The notes beneath the pieces are model-generated. The model was not told the DNA's origin. It saw only the letters and a program-made list of their open reading frames with translations, and did no database searches. DNA of 64,000 nt from Ditylenchus dipsaci (Eukaryota > Nematoda > Chromadorea > Rhabditida > Anguinidae), in contig SADC01000886.1 in assembly GCA_004194705.1 (NCBI GenBank), forward strand, positions 496,001-560,000, written 5' to 3'. A program made the position numbers and the translations under genes. How positions within the stretch are numbered: the stretch's first letter is position 1; every line of letters starts with the position of its first letter. Shown in pieces: positions 24,855-35,900 of this stretch.

Positions 24855-25568
24855 GGCTCAAATTGTTTCACCTTGTCAAATTGCTGATTTACTTCGTCAA
24901 ATTATTTTTTTACCCGTCAAATTTTAATATTGAGCAAAATACTCGTTCACACGTCAAATTATTGATTTACCCTGTCAAATTATTTGTTTACCCTGTCAAA
25001 GTTAAATTTTCGGTGCAGTAAATTTGCAGTAAATTTTGCGGGAATCCATATTTTATAGTCAAAAATGACTATCATCGCTCATAATCTTAACCCCGGAATG
25101 GCCAGAAGCCACTGAAGGCTGGTTTATCTGGGTTTGACTAATGAGGGGTAAACCTTTTGCGAAAATGCGATTGAAGGGATTAGAATTCCGGTCCGATTGG
25201 CTGAATCGCTCAGATTTTCAGGATCATGGTGATTTTGAGTGGTTCAAATTTTGAGCAGTTCAGCCGATCGGACCCCAAATTCTAATCCTCAATCAAATTT
25301 CCGCGAAAAATTCACCCCATGTTTCAGTCAAACCTCAAAAATCAGCTTTCAGACGTCATTTTTGACTATGAAATTTGTATTCTCGCACAAATTTACTGCA
25401 GTATTTCTCCGAAAATTCTAATTTGACGAGGTAAATGAATAATTTGACAGGGTAAATCAGCAATCTGACGGGGAAAATAAGTATTTAGCTCAAAATTCAA
25501 ATTTGACTGGGTAAAAAAATAGTTTGACGGGGTAAATCAGTAATTTGACGGTAAAATTAGTTACAGCC
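24855..25568. mobile_element. GGCT-ended element with minisatellite arms (unit about 22 bp)
   Basis: Ends GGCTCAAATTGTTTCACC and, reversed on the right, GGCTGTAACTAATTTTACC, flanked by ATATTTTAT on both sides (24846-24854, 25569-25577). Both arms are tandem copies of a unit like GTCAAATTATTGATTTACCC, read inverted on the right. The centre carries a nested inverted repeat (TTAGAATTCCGGTCCGATTG and its inverse) shared with 49985-50120 and 4585-4620. Confidence 0.85.
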
Positions 25569-25802
25569 ATATTTTATATAATTTTCTCAGCTCACCCCGG
25601 AAAAGGCTCGAGACTCTACTTTCATCGATTGCCTTTTCGAAACAAGGTTGATGTCATCAATCGTAACCATGTTTTCTTCCACCGCAATGGGGTATGAAGA
25701 TAAACATATAAAATTGTTAATGATGATCCTATTATAGCTCAAAAGTTCGGGTGTGGCAGACGGAAGGTTAAGAAAACACTCCGGTGCGAATCTGAGCAAG
25801 AA

Positions 25803-26117
25803 GTGAAAAAAAGCATTACATGTCGCAAGATGCAATTTACTGGGGCGTGCCACCCGCTTTTAAAATTAGATGTCGAGCTTTACCTTGATGCAAATCTTCC
25901 AACAACTGTTCGGCAAATTCAAGAAGCCGCCTTGTTGCTAGCGGAAAGTGAGCTCGGGTTCCGCATGGCGACGCTCATCCATACCTTTCAAAGCGGCAAC
26001 TTTGGATTAAGATGGCGAGATCTGACTATCATGAAAACAACCACTGATGGCGATGCTTGGGTCATAAAAATAGAGTTGAAGAAAGCCAAGACCATCAGCA
26101 GCGCCGGAAATGTGTGA
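25803..26117 (+). pseudogene. Possible tyrosine-recombinase fragment
   Basis: A 104-codon frame with ESELGFRMATLIHTFQSGNF, then LRWRDLTIMKTT and a basic ending. The spacing of GFR-x-x-x-L to a following LRWRDL strand resembles the first catalytic Arg region of tyrosine recombinases (Crypton or DIRS type). No His-x-x-Arg or Tyr box was found downstream. The assignment is tentative; it could be part of an unrelated unknown gene. Confidence 0.3.
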
Positions 26118-26571
26118 GCGGTTTTTTCTTTAAGCCCCAGGTTAAGAACATCTAAAAATTAAATGCAAATTCAGACAATTTCATGTGATTGCGAAGAGCA
26201 CCAGAAAAGGCACTTCCCCAATGAATGAGTAAGACGACGGCGGACTGAGTCACTGAAGTAACAGCGACATCACCCAAGAATAAGAAGCTGATAACAAAAT
26301 AAACTTCAAAGTCTATCTGAAACTTAGAATCTAAAATATTTGCTGTGAGTGGTACTTGCCCCGTGACCCTTAAAGGTAAAAAACTCTGTCAAAATGTCAA
26401 AATGCCGATCTAACCTTGAGGAATGGGGGCTAAGTTTTTAGCAGTTTAGCAGAACAAGGGGGTGATTTCCGGTCATTTTGCAAATTTGACATTTAGGGGT
26501 GGGGGCGGCGAGGGGGTGGTTATATAGTTTTTTAGAGCATGAGGAGCTATGAGAGTCAATATGGTACTTAC

Positions 26572-27366
26572 CTTGAATGCCCATGGCTGCAAGACTGCAT
26601 GCGCCAAATGAGATCCAACCAAAATATGAACAAAGGAGGAACCGCCATAGATACAACCAATGAATTTTGGCTGGCAGACCACAGTTATTAGTCCTGAAAT
26701 AATGCCCCCAGTCAAAAAAATGATGAGCAGGCGAACTCTCGGATGGCCAATTTCCATGCATTCCAAAGGCTTAGCCAGCAATAATAGAAGATTGATGTTC
26801 AAAAGCAAATGGGAAAAAGTGTTATGGTAGAATGAAAATGACAAATATATCCAATAATTGCCTTCCTTACCACCACGGTTTGCATACTTTCATATAAAAG
26901 TCAGAAATTGAAAGTGGTCTAAATTTCTGCAGAATATAGACCAGGGACTTAATGGAAATGATGAGCACGGCAATTTTAGGATTGGGGAAATACCAACGCT
27001 TCAATTTGTCACCATATTGTTCAGCAAATGTGCCCATTGCACTTAAATCAAACGATATATAGCCCAGGTTCAAATAGCCCAGATACAATCAAACAGCCCA
27101 GACAAAGTCAAATCTTTTAAAATTTTGTCGCACGACAATAACAATTTTTTAAAATGTTGTTGCGCGACATTGTCAGCGAAGACCGATATTTTACTTATCA
27201 AATAATTTTGTCTTTCTCGTGCGAAAAATTTTGAAAAATTTGACTTTGTATGGTAGACCTTAAAATACCTTTTCTTAACTTTAGCCTGTTTCATCAAATA
27301 CTGCATTCTCGACGATAGGTTGTCAAATGATTCGTCCAAATTCAATGGTGGATACATACTAGGCAT
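26572..27366 (-). CDS. Rhomboid-family membrane protein, partial
   Basis: Minus-strand pieces: 27366-27270 (start ATG, MPSMYPPLNLDES, ending at a GTCTAC donor), about 27040-26867 (KRWYFPNPKIAVLIISIKSL, first membrane helix) and about 26850-26572 (HNTFSHLLLNI, then KPLECMEIGHPRVRLLIIFL, then GCIYGGSSFVHILVGSHLAH, ending WAFK at a GTAAGT donor). This is the rhomboid order: HxxxN helix, the L1 loop, and the GxSx helix. The serine of GxSG is kept but the following Gly is Ser (GGSS). The exon with the catalytic His was not found. The two main pieces are one base out of frame with each other near 26855. It would act in membranes as an intramembrane protease or pseudoprotease. Confidence 0.6.
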
Positions 27367-27369
27367 CAA

Positions 27370-28405
27370 ATCAAGTCGATATTAATCAAATCTATCTAAA
27401 TTTCACTAGTTAGGTGGCAAAAGGTAAGGCAATTTTCAGTTATTCTTTTACAGTAAAGTAAAAAAATAAATATGTTGAAAAATAGAGCCGCGTACCATTT
27501 TCTTTTTAACTTACACAATGTTAAACTAACAATTCAAAATGGTCCCAACACTAGAAGACATTTAAACGTTTAAAATATCGTATCCGACCAAGCTTATTTG
27601 CCCCAGACAGTATTTTTGTTCTAACAAAACTAAATCTGTTCCAAAATGGTAGATTTGCTCTCAATTTGTTGGTAGTGACTAAGCTATCTTTTCAGTTCCA
27701 AACACACAGACATTGACTGGCCTCATTATGTCATCGTTTTTTTCTACGTTTTGTTAGCATTTTGATCCACTCTGCTCTCCACAACAAAAAATAATTTTCA
27801 TTAAATTCAATGAACGAATTCCGACCCCGATTTCCTGAGAAAGCCGGCTGTTTTTTTTAATTCTGAGAATAAAAAATTGTCGAAAAGATTTTTTTCCTAC
27901 TCCCTTTAAAATTCGAAAGGCGTCAATTTAAATTTTTCAAATTTTGACTAAAACACCATGATACCCCTGTGGCTCGCATTTTTTTTCTCAGGATCAAAAA
28001 ACAGCCGGATTTATCAGGAAACTCAGTAAAATTTTACTTCAAATAAATCAATAGCAAATAAAAATGGTAGAAAAGCTTCATTTCTTCTACTTTTCTTTCT
28101 ATTTACAACAATATTATGGACAGCTTTAGCTTCTAGCCCAACACTTTGTAAGAGACGTTTTCAACAGACTGATTGCTTTCAGCTCTAGGCAGCTGCCTCT
28201 CTGGCCTACAGTCATAGACGCAGACAGCCAGCCTGTACATACTACAAACAAATATGTTTCGATCTTCCCCGCAGGTGTTCCGCGTTAGGGTTGGCGCGTT
28301 TTTTATTCCACTAATATCTGACTTATTACCGTATTCTTTCAAATAGAACCACACCCCATTATTCAAAATCGTCTTTTCAGCAAAACAAACCTTCAAAACC
28401 TATCT
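27370..28405. other. No gene seen
   Basis: AT-rich sequence upstream of the rhomboid start and before the second duplicated block. It contains a short inverted match at 27830-28015 (GAAAGCCGGCTGTTTTTT and GAAAAAACAGCCGG-like words) but nothing coding. Confidence 0.45.
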
Positions 28406-30483
28406 ACTTATTCTTTTATTTTTGTAGATTGCCAACTACGGAATAGGTAATTTAACTCTTTGTTGATTTTTAACCGTATAAGCCCAAGTGACCGCCCCCT
28501 CCCCTTCTAAAAAGTATTTTCTAAAAGCCTGCCTTTTTTTTTGGCCGCTTCGCGGCCAAAATACCCTTGGTATTGTTGGTGCAAAAAGCGTGAAATAGGT
28601 GAAAAATGAAAAAAAGTTGGCTTAAAGAAAAAACACTCTTTGGAGGAGGGCGGTCACTTGGGCTGCCGTCATTTTTAAGTATCTTTTAACTTTTTCAAAT
28701 TAATATAGGAGGACATTATGATCCACACTTTGATTTTGCTCGCGTAAGCTAAATTTTTATTTTAGGAGGTCATTATGAGTCTCATTATGACTTTTCTTTG
28801 GTAAGCGATTCGATTTATAACTGGTGTCCAAAAAGTTCCCGATGAATTTTCAAAGCCTTATATTTCATCAATGTTACGAGCATGTATTTTTTTTCTGATA
28901 CTGTATTGTAGCCCTACTTTTTCTCTCTCTAGCTTTATTATTGTGGATAAGTCACAATTCAGCTCCAAACTCTTCTGAGGTCATTTTGAAAAGTTGACAG
29001 GTGTTTTCATCACTTTCAGTGATCAAATTTATGATTGAATTTCAAGCATCACAGAAACATCTTACCATCATGATGTAGCGCAGCTCAAGAGCTACAAAAT
29101 CAGTGTTACCAAATAATTTTTTGAGATCAGAGTGTTAAGATATAGCCTTTTGGAAAAAATGGGCAAAAATCAAGTTTTCCCGATTTTTACGGATTTCGGC
29201 ACTTTTTCAAGCAATTTATTTTTTTCTAAAAGCCATATCTTGACACTCTGATCTCAAAAAATTATTCGGCAACACTGATTTTGTAGCTCTTGAGCTGCGC
29301 TACATTATGATGGTAAGATATTTTCATGATGCTTGAAATTCAATCAAACATTTGATCACTGAAAGTGATGAAAACGCTTGTTAACTTCCTAAAATGACCT
29401 CACAAGTGTTTGGAGCTGAATTGTGACTTATCCAAAATAATTGAGCTGAGTTCAATATGCCATATAAAAGAGGAGATGCAGGGCTACAATATAGTATCAG
29501 AAGAAGAAATACATGACCGTAACATTGATGAAATATAAGGCTTTGAAAATCCGTCGGGAATTTTTCGGTAACCAGTTAATGTCAGCACTCACTACCCTTT
29601 TCATTCACCCCACTTTTTGGAAACTAAAAAAATCTTTACTCATTAAATATGTTTTTTGCAGCGAGGAGAAAATACCCCTACAAATCTGGAACCGGAAATC
29701 GAATCGCTACCGTTTTGTTCTATGTAAGTCATGAATGTTCAATTATAGAAGGAGGAGAAAAATGCCTTCAAGAAACTTGGCACTGGCAATCGCATTGCTA
29801 CTGTTCTATTCTATGTGGGACATTTTTTGATTGCTTAATAATATTTATCTATGAAATTTATATTTTTTAGTTAAAAAAAACTAAACATGTTCATTATTAA
29901 GTCTGTCCGTGAAAAACTTTTTTTCAGAGTTCAGAAACTCTAGAAAGTGGAAGTTTTCAAGCAATTCGAAATGAATTTTTAAGTGCGATTACTGTTTACG
30001 TTGCTATTTATGTCGATGAAAACACTCCTAAAATGATGTATTTACCGTATTCTCTCTATTAGTTCCACACTCTCTATTAAACCCACACCACCAACTTCGA
30101 AGACCTATATCTCAGCTCATAAAGAGGATTTTGTAAATCCGTTTTTTGCCTTTTCTTAACTCCCACGAGCTCTGCCGATTCTACTTTTCAAATTTAGGTT
30201 GGGCACCCAAAAATTTCGAGATCGACCCCGAATTTTTTCCGATTTTCGGACGATTGAAAAATAATCCCACATGTGGAACTATTAGAGAGAATACGGTACC
30301 TCCTCAAATTCATAAGACTCATTGTTCTTGAGAGAACCTTAACATTTCGGACCCTACCGGAGTATACCACCCCCCCCCCCTCCCAAATGGAATTTTTTTA
30401 AAAGTGTTTCCAAACACCCTATATCGACTTAAAATCGCCTCAGAAGTTCAAAAAAGACATTATTTTAAAGTTTTGGTCGATAA
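28406..30483. repeat. Segmental duplication, copy 2, with orphan hydroxylase exons
   Basis: Second copy of 13404-15222. It carries the same exons (exon 8 at 28428-28446, 9a at 28709-28743, 9b at 28766-28800, 10a at 29662-29723, 10b at 29749-29814) with intact splice sites but no upstream or downstream hydroxylase exons, so it should not make a protein alone. A MITE (30045-30296) is inserted relative to copy 1. A decayed hAT transposase begins about 60 bases after the right breakpoint. Confidence 0.9.
30045..30296. mobile_element. CCGTATT MITE with demonstrated empty site
   Basis: Ends CCGTATTCTCTCTATTAG and inverse, flanked by TA (30043-30044, 30297-30298). Copy 1 of the duplication (15042-15052) shows the uninterrupted sequence with a single TA, so this is a real insertion with TA target duplication, as in Tc1/mariner-type elements. 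Subterminal word: GTTCCAC left, GTGGAACT right. Confidence 0.95.
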
Positions 30484-30539
30484 GGTAGTGCCTCAGGTAG
30501 TGCTTTTTATTCATTTACACTCACCAAATACGGTTTCAG

Positions 30540-31869
30540 GAGTACAAGAAAACTACTACGACGCCAACAGCAACTATTCTGAAGTATCACTGGGATCGTA
30601 ACAAAGAAAAGCATGCTGATGTTGGGTCTGTTTCTATGGGCGTTGAAGAAAATCCAGAAAGGCGTTTCTTGAACAAGTATGCTACAATCGACATCTTGTT
30701 TTTGATTTCATATTTGTTTAAGGGCGGAGAAGTTCGAAAAAGCTTTTACCGATGTCTTGTCTATCCCTTCAATGTCAATTAGTACGTTTCTACATCCCGC
30801 AATGCGAAATTTCATCAGCCTTATAAGCAAGGACTTCAAAGTATGTTCCACCATTTCATCCATTTTCTAATTTCATTCACCATATTAAGCTTCCAAAAAG
30901 CTTCGCAACTTTGAAAAGTCGTCTGCTTCAGAGAATCGCGGTCACAAAGAACCAAGTAAACAAAATATTGAGAGCTTATAGCAAAACCATCTATCACCGC
31001 CGATATTTGGACTGATGCATCATTGAAAACATCTTATTTGTGCTAAAGAGAATGCAGGAAAAAAAATTTGTAACAGTCTCTCATTGCTTAGAGTACACAA
31101 AAGCACTTTTAATTTCTCTAGATGGTTATCAGGTATTGCATTTTTGGATCTCCTCTTTTCACAAGCCTAATTAATCGTTCTAGGGAGCTGAGTGCATCGC
31201 AGTCTGGTCGTAAGTTGAAACATTACGTGCGAGTCTCAAGGAACGATTTACGAATATTTTGAACAGGGATAGAGTGGATTTTGATTGGATTTTCTTCATT
31301 TCATGCGCCTTGGATCCCAACACTTCTGGTTGTATGAGTGACGATGAGCTGTCATGGTCAGCCGAATGGATAAGGCAGATGGTGATGTTCGTATTGTTTA
31401 TTGCTGTTAATATTTGGTTTTTCGATTTCAGTTGCCAGCCGAGAGAAGACTTGAAACACTTGCTCCAGCTATGAATGCGGACACGACTCTAGATACATTC
31501 ATATCGCAACAAAAGAACCTCGCAATCAAGGGGAATTAGGTCGAAGTCTTGGATTCTCAATGCTTTACATGCAGTGCAAGATTCCGGCAACGGTGGGAAT
31601 AAAATTGATGCGATAAGGTATTGGACATCATTTATCAACTCGGTATTTTTATTTTATCTGCTGATTGTGAGATTTAAATAGAGCTTCAGGATTTGAATAC
31701 TTTAGCCATCTTGGCATTAGAAGTGCTAAGCGTTCCGGCAACGAGCGCACCTATCGAGCGAATCTTTTCTCAGGCTGGAATTGCAACGAAAGGGCATAGA
31801 AATAAAACCAAATTTCAGCTACTTAATTCTCAGTTAGTTGTATATTGTAATTCAAATGTTATGCAATAG
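30540..31869 (+). pseudogene. hAT transposase, decayed, with C-terminal dimerisation domain
   Basis: Exon-like pieces in order: TTTPTATILKYHWDRNKE after a TTTCAG acceptor (30541), FEKAFTDVLSIPSMSIS and FLHPAMRNFISLISKDFK (30727-30840), KPSITADIWTDASLKT (30980-31040, the first acidic motif), DWIFFISCALDPN (31280-31320), then at 31690-31869 EVLSVPATSAPIERIFSQAG and GHRNKTKFQLLN, the hAT-C dimerisation signature, ending TAG. Several frame changes and introns separate the pieces. This is a different, more canonical hAT lineage than copies A and B. Confidence 0.82.
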
Positions 31870-32004
31870 ATTGTTCTTTGAGTTTATGGGGGGGGGGGGG
31901 GGCGGTTGTAAACTCAAGCCGAACTAGCTACTAGATCCTATGATTAGAGAGAATACGTGGTAGTGTTTAGGCACCTAGGCTGAAAACGTTAGCGCCTTAT
32001 CAAA

Positions 32005-32450
32005 CTTTAAGGCACGTGCACAATGAGTGTCGACCTGAGTGTGAGATTTGGGGTGTTTTTAACGCGGGAAGAGCTGTACTTTTTTTTCTTGGCCAAAACT
32101 TTTTTTCTGTTGGTATCATTTTGTAGCTAAGATTCAGGGCTTCAAAATGAAGTATTGACAAGCCACATCTGAAATAAAAAATTGGGGTAAAAATTTTTAG
32201 GTCCGCACTCAGGTCGACACTCGGGTCGACACTCACAGAGTGTGGGCCTGAGTGTCGACCTGAGTGCGGACCTAAGCATTTTTACCCCAATTTTTCATTT
32301 CAGATGTGGCTTGTCAATACCTCATTTTGAAGCCCTGAATCTTAGCTACAAAATGATACCAACAGAAATAAAGTTTTGGTCAAGAAAAAAAGTACAGCTC
32401 TTCCCGCGTTAAAAGAACGCTTGGGTCGACACTTTTATGTGAACGTACCT
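32005..32450. repeat. Foldback with GTCGACC words
   Basis: Arms of about 215 bases (for example AACGCGGGAAGAGCTGTACT on the left, its inverse on the right) meet at a centre rich in GAGTGTCGACCTGAGTG. Outer ends GGCACGTGCACA and, reversed, GGTACGTTCACA. No clear 8-bp TSD. The flanks 31870-32004 and 32451-32900 show a G run at 31889 and no gene. Confidence 0.65.
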
Positions 32451-32901
32451 TTAAAAATAAAGATTTCTAATGCTATTTTTGATACCTTGTATCATAGCAG
32501 ACCAATGCTGTAATTTTATATTTTAGTTGCTAATGCATACCTCTAGACACCAAAAGGGTATCCTTGAGAATCGACTGGGCTCAGCTGAACTAATTGGAAT
32601 CTCAAGTGAAGACAGCATTCTGAAATGTTTGCTTGCGGGACAGTAAGCGATTGAGCATCGTCATCGGGAGCATTAGCTAGGGACTTTTCCTACTGATCCG
32701 ACATGCTTTGAAATACTCGGCCAGAAGTTGCAGCATTAGCAAGTGGGACAGCTTGATTCCAACAACTATAAGAATGCGAATGATGTCTTTTGGCTGCCCA
32801 ATATTTTTATATGGACAAGTCTGCTCAGGTTTTTTCACATTTCTCAACAAGCACAATTTTTATTGAATGTACAGACAAACTTTGACAATGGTCATAAAAT
32901 T

Positions 32902-35900
32902 CTAAACAACATCTGGTTTAGTTAAATTAGATTCTTTCGAGGCTGCAGCGAATTCCTTGTATGCACTGTCGTTTGTTGACGAGGTAGCAACATCGGCAGG
33001 TCTTCTCGAGAATAGCGGATAATAAGCCAGAAGACCACTCTTGCTTTTCTCCAGTTTACCGTCTGTGCTTCTGTGGTCCTTCAGCACTTTGCTCTTTATA
33101 TAGTCGAAAAGCGGCATGTTTGACCGGGCCTCGAAGAATGCGTACTGTTCAAGTATCTGATAGAGTTGACCTGAACTTGGAGTTACACACAGAGCGTCAC
33201 TCATAAAGTGCACTCACTGACTGAAACTTCATTAATTCTTAATATGCCGGCCATTTCATTGAGCTCAGCAGCCAATCTGGCGTCCCTGTAACTGCTGTTT
33301 TACAATGTGGAAAAATGAATCGATTAAATATTACCCAAATGTGTAGTAGTAAAGCTTCCTTTCGACAACGGAAGAAGCCAATAGTTGAGCCATACCTTGA
33401 AAAGTTACTGTAAATGTCCTTCTTTTATTATTGATTTCCACCAAAATCACAACATAGGGTGTTTCAAGAATTTTGTAACATTTCTTTTGGTCTTAACTTT
33501 TTCTTATACGCCTCTTTTTTAAGATTTCTACAGATCGACTAAGGATCGACAAAGAATTTTTGGTATATAATGTCAAAGAAACGACTTTTGCTTGGTCCCT
33601 CTGTAGTCTGAATTCTAATGACTGAATGGGCAAAGCGCAAACCACACGGAGATTAGGCAAAAATCGTGTTTCTGATATTATATGTCACAAATTTTATAAA
33701 GCGATTCTTAGTCGATATGTGAAAACCGCTCCTCAAAAAAAGGTTCTCAAAAATTGTGTCTTTGACATTATATATCAAAAAATTCTTTATCGATTCTGAA
33801 TCGATTTGTAGAAATATTTTTTTTTTCAAAAAAACGCGTTGTAGAAGAAGTTATAACCATAAGAAATGGGCGTATCTTTAACTGATCAATTAGAGAACTG
33901 ATCAATGAACTATTTGATCAAAAAGACATTTGATCAGAAAGACATTTGATCAAATAACCGTAGTAATTCAGTGGTAGTCCGCTGAATTACTACGGTTATT
34001 TGATCAAATGTCTTTCTGATCAAATGTCTTTTTGATCGGAGAGGGTCAACTCGCGAAGGATTTAACTCGCGAAGGTCAACTCGCGAAGGATTTAACTCGC
34101 AAAGGATTTAACTCGCAAAGGTCAACTCGCGAAAGTTTTTAAATTTCCACTTTTATAGATATCAGTACTTATCCCGTGCCTTTATAAAATCAAATAGAGT
34201 CAAAAATGATAAATTTGAATGGCTTTCACTTTCTAGGGCCCACAAAATTTATCAAACAGAGAAATGATATTTGCCCGCGGAGCGGCCGAAGACCAGCACA
34301 CTCCACATTGCAATTAATTGGGATTTCTTCTTCACATTTTGAACCAAATGAAATTCATACAGTCACAGCGCATTGGAAATAAAAAGATGGCACTCACAAC
34401 CTAGCAAAAGGACCTACCGTATATTCTCGATTAGAAGGCCTCTCTCTAATAGAAGGCCCCTCTCTAATAGAAGGCCCCCTTGAGGACCTATATATCAGCC
34501 TAGAAAAAGAAATTCGCAAATCTGTTTTTCGCTTTTTCTTAAATAGCACGAGATTACCTGATTCCAATTTTAAAATTTTGGTTGAGCACGCAAAAATCTC
34601 AAAATCGACCCAAATTTTTTCCGACTTTTTTAGGGTTGAAAAATAGAAGGCCCGGGCCTTCTAATAGAGAATATACGGTATATAAATTCTGATGCGTAGG
34701 TAAGGTAGGAGAGTACGTAGGGTAGTGAGGAGAGTAGCTAGGGAGGAGAATAACTGGTACATATGGTAGGTGGATAGATGAGTTATGTGGATGTGTAGTT
34801 ATGGTAGGTGAATGGGAGGGGGCAGGGGTAGAAGGGTAGTAGGATAGGTGGATAGGTAAAAAGGGTAGGTATGCCATAAGAGTGGATGGGTATGCCAAGG
34901 AAGTAAGTAGGAATCTCAGGAGCGTGATTAGGTGAGCCGAAAGTGAGCCTATAATAGCCTATACAAGATCATAATTTTTAAAACCTTCGCGAGTTGACCT
35001 TCGCGAGTTAAATTCTTCGCGAGTTGATATTTTACCTTTTTGATCAAATAGTTCATTGATCAGTTCTCTAATTGATCAGTTAAAGGCACGCCAAGAAATG
35101 TTCCAAAATTCTTGAAACACCCAGTATATATGATTGTCGAGTGAAATTTTTTTAAGAATAGAACATAACTTTCGAAATATTTGTTGGTTAGACTAAAACA
35201 CGAAGTTTGAAAATATAAGGATAGGATATATCAAACATGAGAGTGTGTAGATGGAGCAGGAAATAGTAAAAACTTGGTAATGACTAAACTCGCATATTTT
35301 TTAAAACAAAAAATTACTTTTAAGCTGTACATCTCCTCTGAAAGCACCGCATCCCCTAACAGAGAAATGATTACAAATCAAATAAAAATATGGCAACTAA
35401 CACACCAATTTCCTGTAGCGATGGGCCACCCATCCGGATTGCTCTGCCGAGTTGATACTGAAAATCCTGCGTAGGCCTAAAATTAGTTGTACTGTGGAAT
35501 AGACACCATCAACTAATTTAAATTCACCTTATTGATCTCTCGTCTTATATAGCCACGATTGTATTGCATAGCTTTCGACCGGTAATGAAGAGCATCGATA
35601 GCCACCACCTCGCACAAGAAACGTCCATATTCATCCCTGGAGATTATGGAGTTAAAAAATATAAATAAAGTGCGGTTGTGATTGCGAATGTTCGACTCTT
35701 GTAAAAACTGCAAATACTCATTACAGTCAACTATCGATAAATCGCGCGAAGAAAGCAAGAATTGACTGTATATGGAGAGTTAACTGTATGGCAAATTCGA
35801 CTGTATAGCGAGAGTTGACTGATGTTTTCTGGAGGAAAATGACGAACTTGGTTGCTCGATTTTCATTAATCAGCTGTAACACTGTTACAAATAATTAGGG

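Larger units (their letters stand above)
33869..35092. mobile_element. GGCG-ended element with TTTGATCA words, 8-bp TSD
   Basis: Ends GGCGTATCTTTAACTGATCA and, reversed, GGCGTGCCTTTAACTGATCA; TSD AAGAAATG at 33861-33868 and 35093-35100. Arms repeat TTTGATCA-type words, with a perfect hairpin at about 33955-34007 (arms around ACCGTAGTAATTCAG). It hosts the nested element 34038-35036. Confidence 0.9.
33455..35120. mobile_element. Outer GGGTGTTTCAAG element containing two nested insertions
   Basis: Terminal repeats GGGTGTTTCAAGAATTTTG on both sides (inverse on the right at about 35105-35120). Its own interior is an inverted repeat (words TTGACATTATATATCAAAAA and inverse, 33545-33800). The element at 33869-35092 has jumped into it. 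Its left end sits directly beside the PARG exon region. Confidence 0.7.

Noticed and set aside
26438..26761. 107-codon minus-strand ORF overlapping the rhomboid exon
   Set aside because: Out-of-frame shadow of the rhomboid coding sequence, which has the membrane helices and the GGSS motif.
34599..34898. Ser/Pro/Tyr-rich 99-codon ORF
   Set aside because: Derives from a GGTAGG-type purine-rich tract inside a nested transposon.
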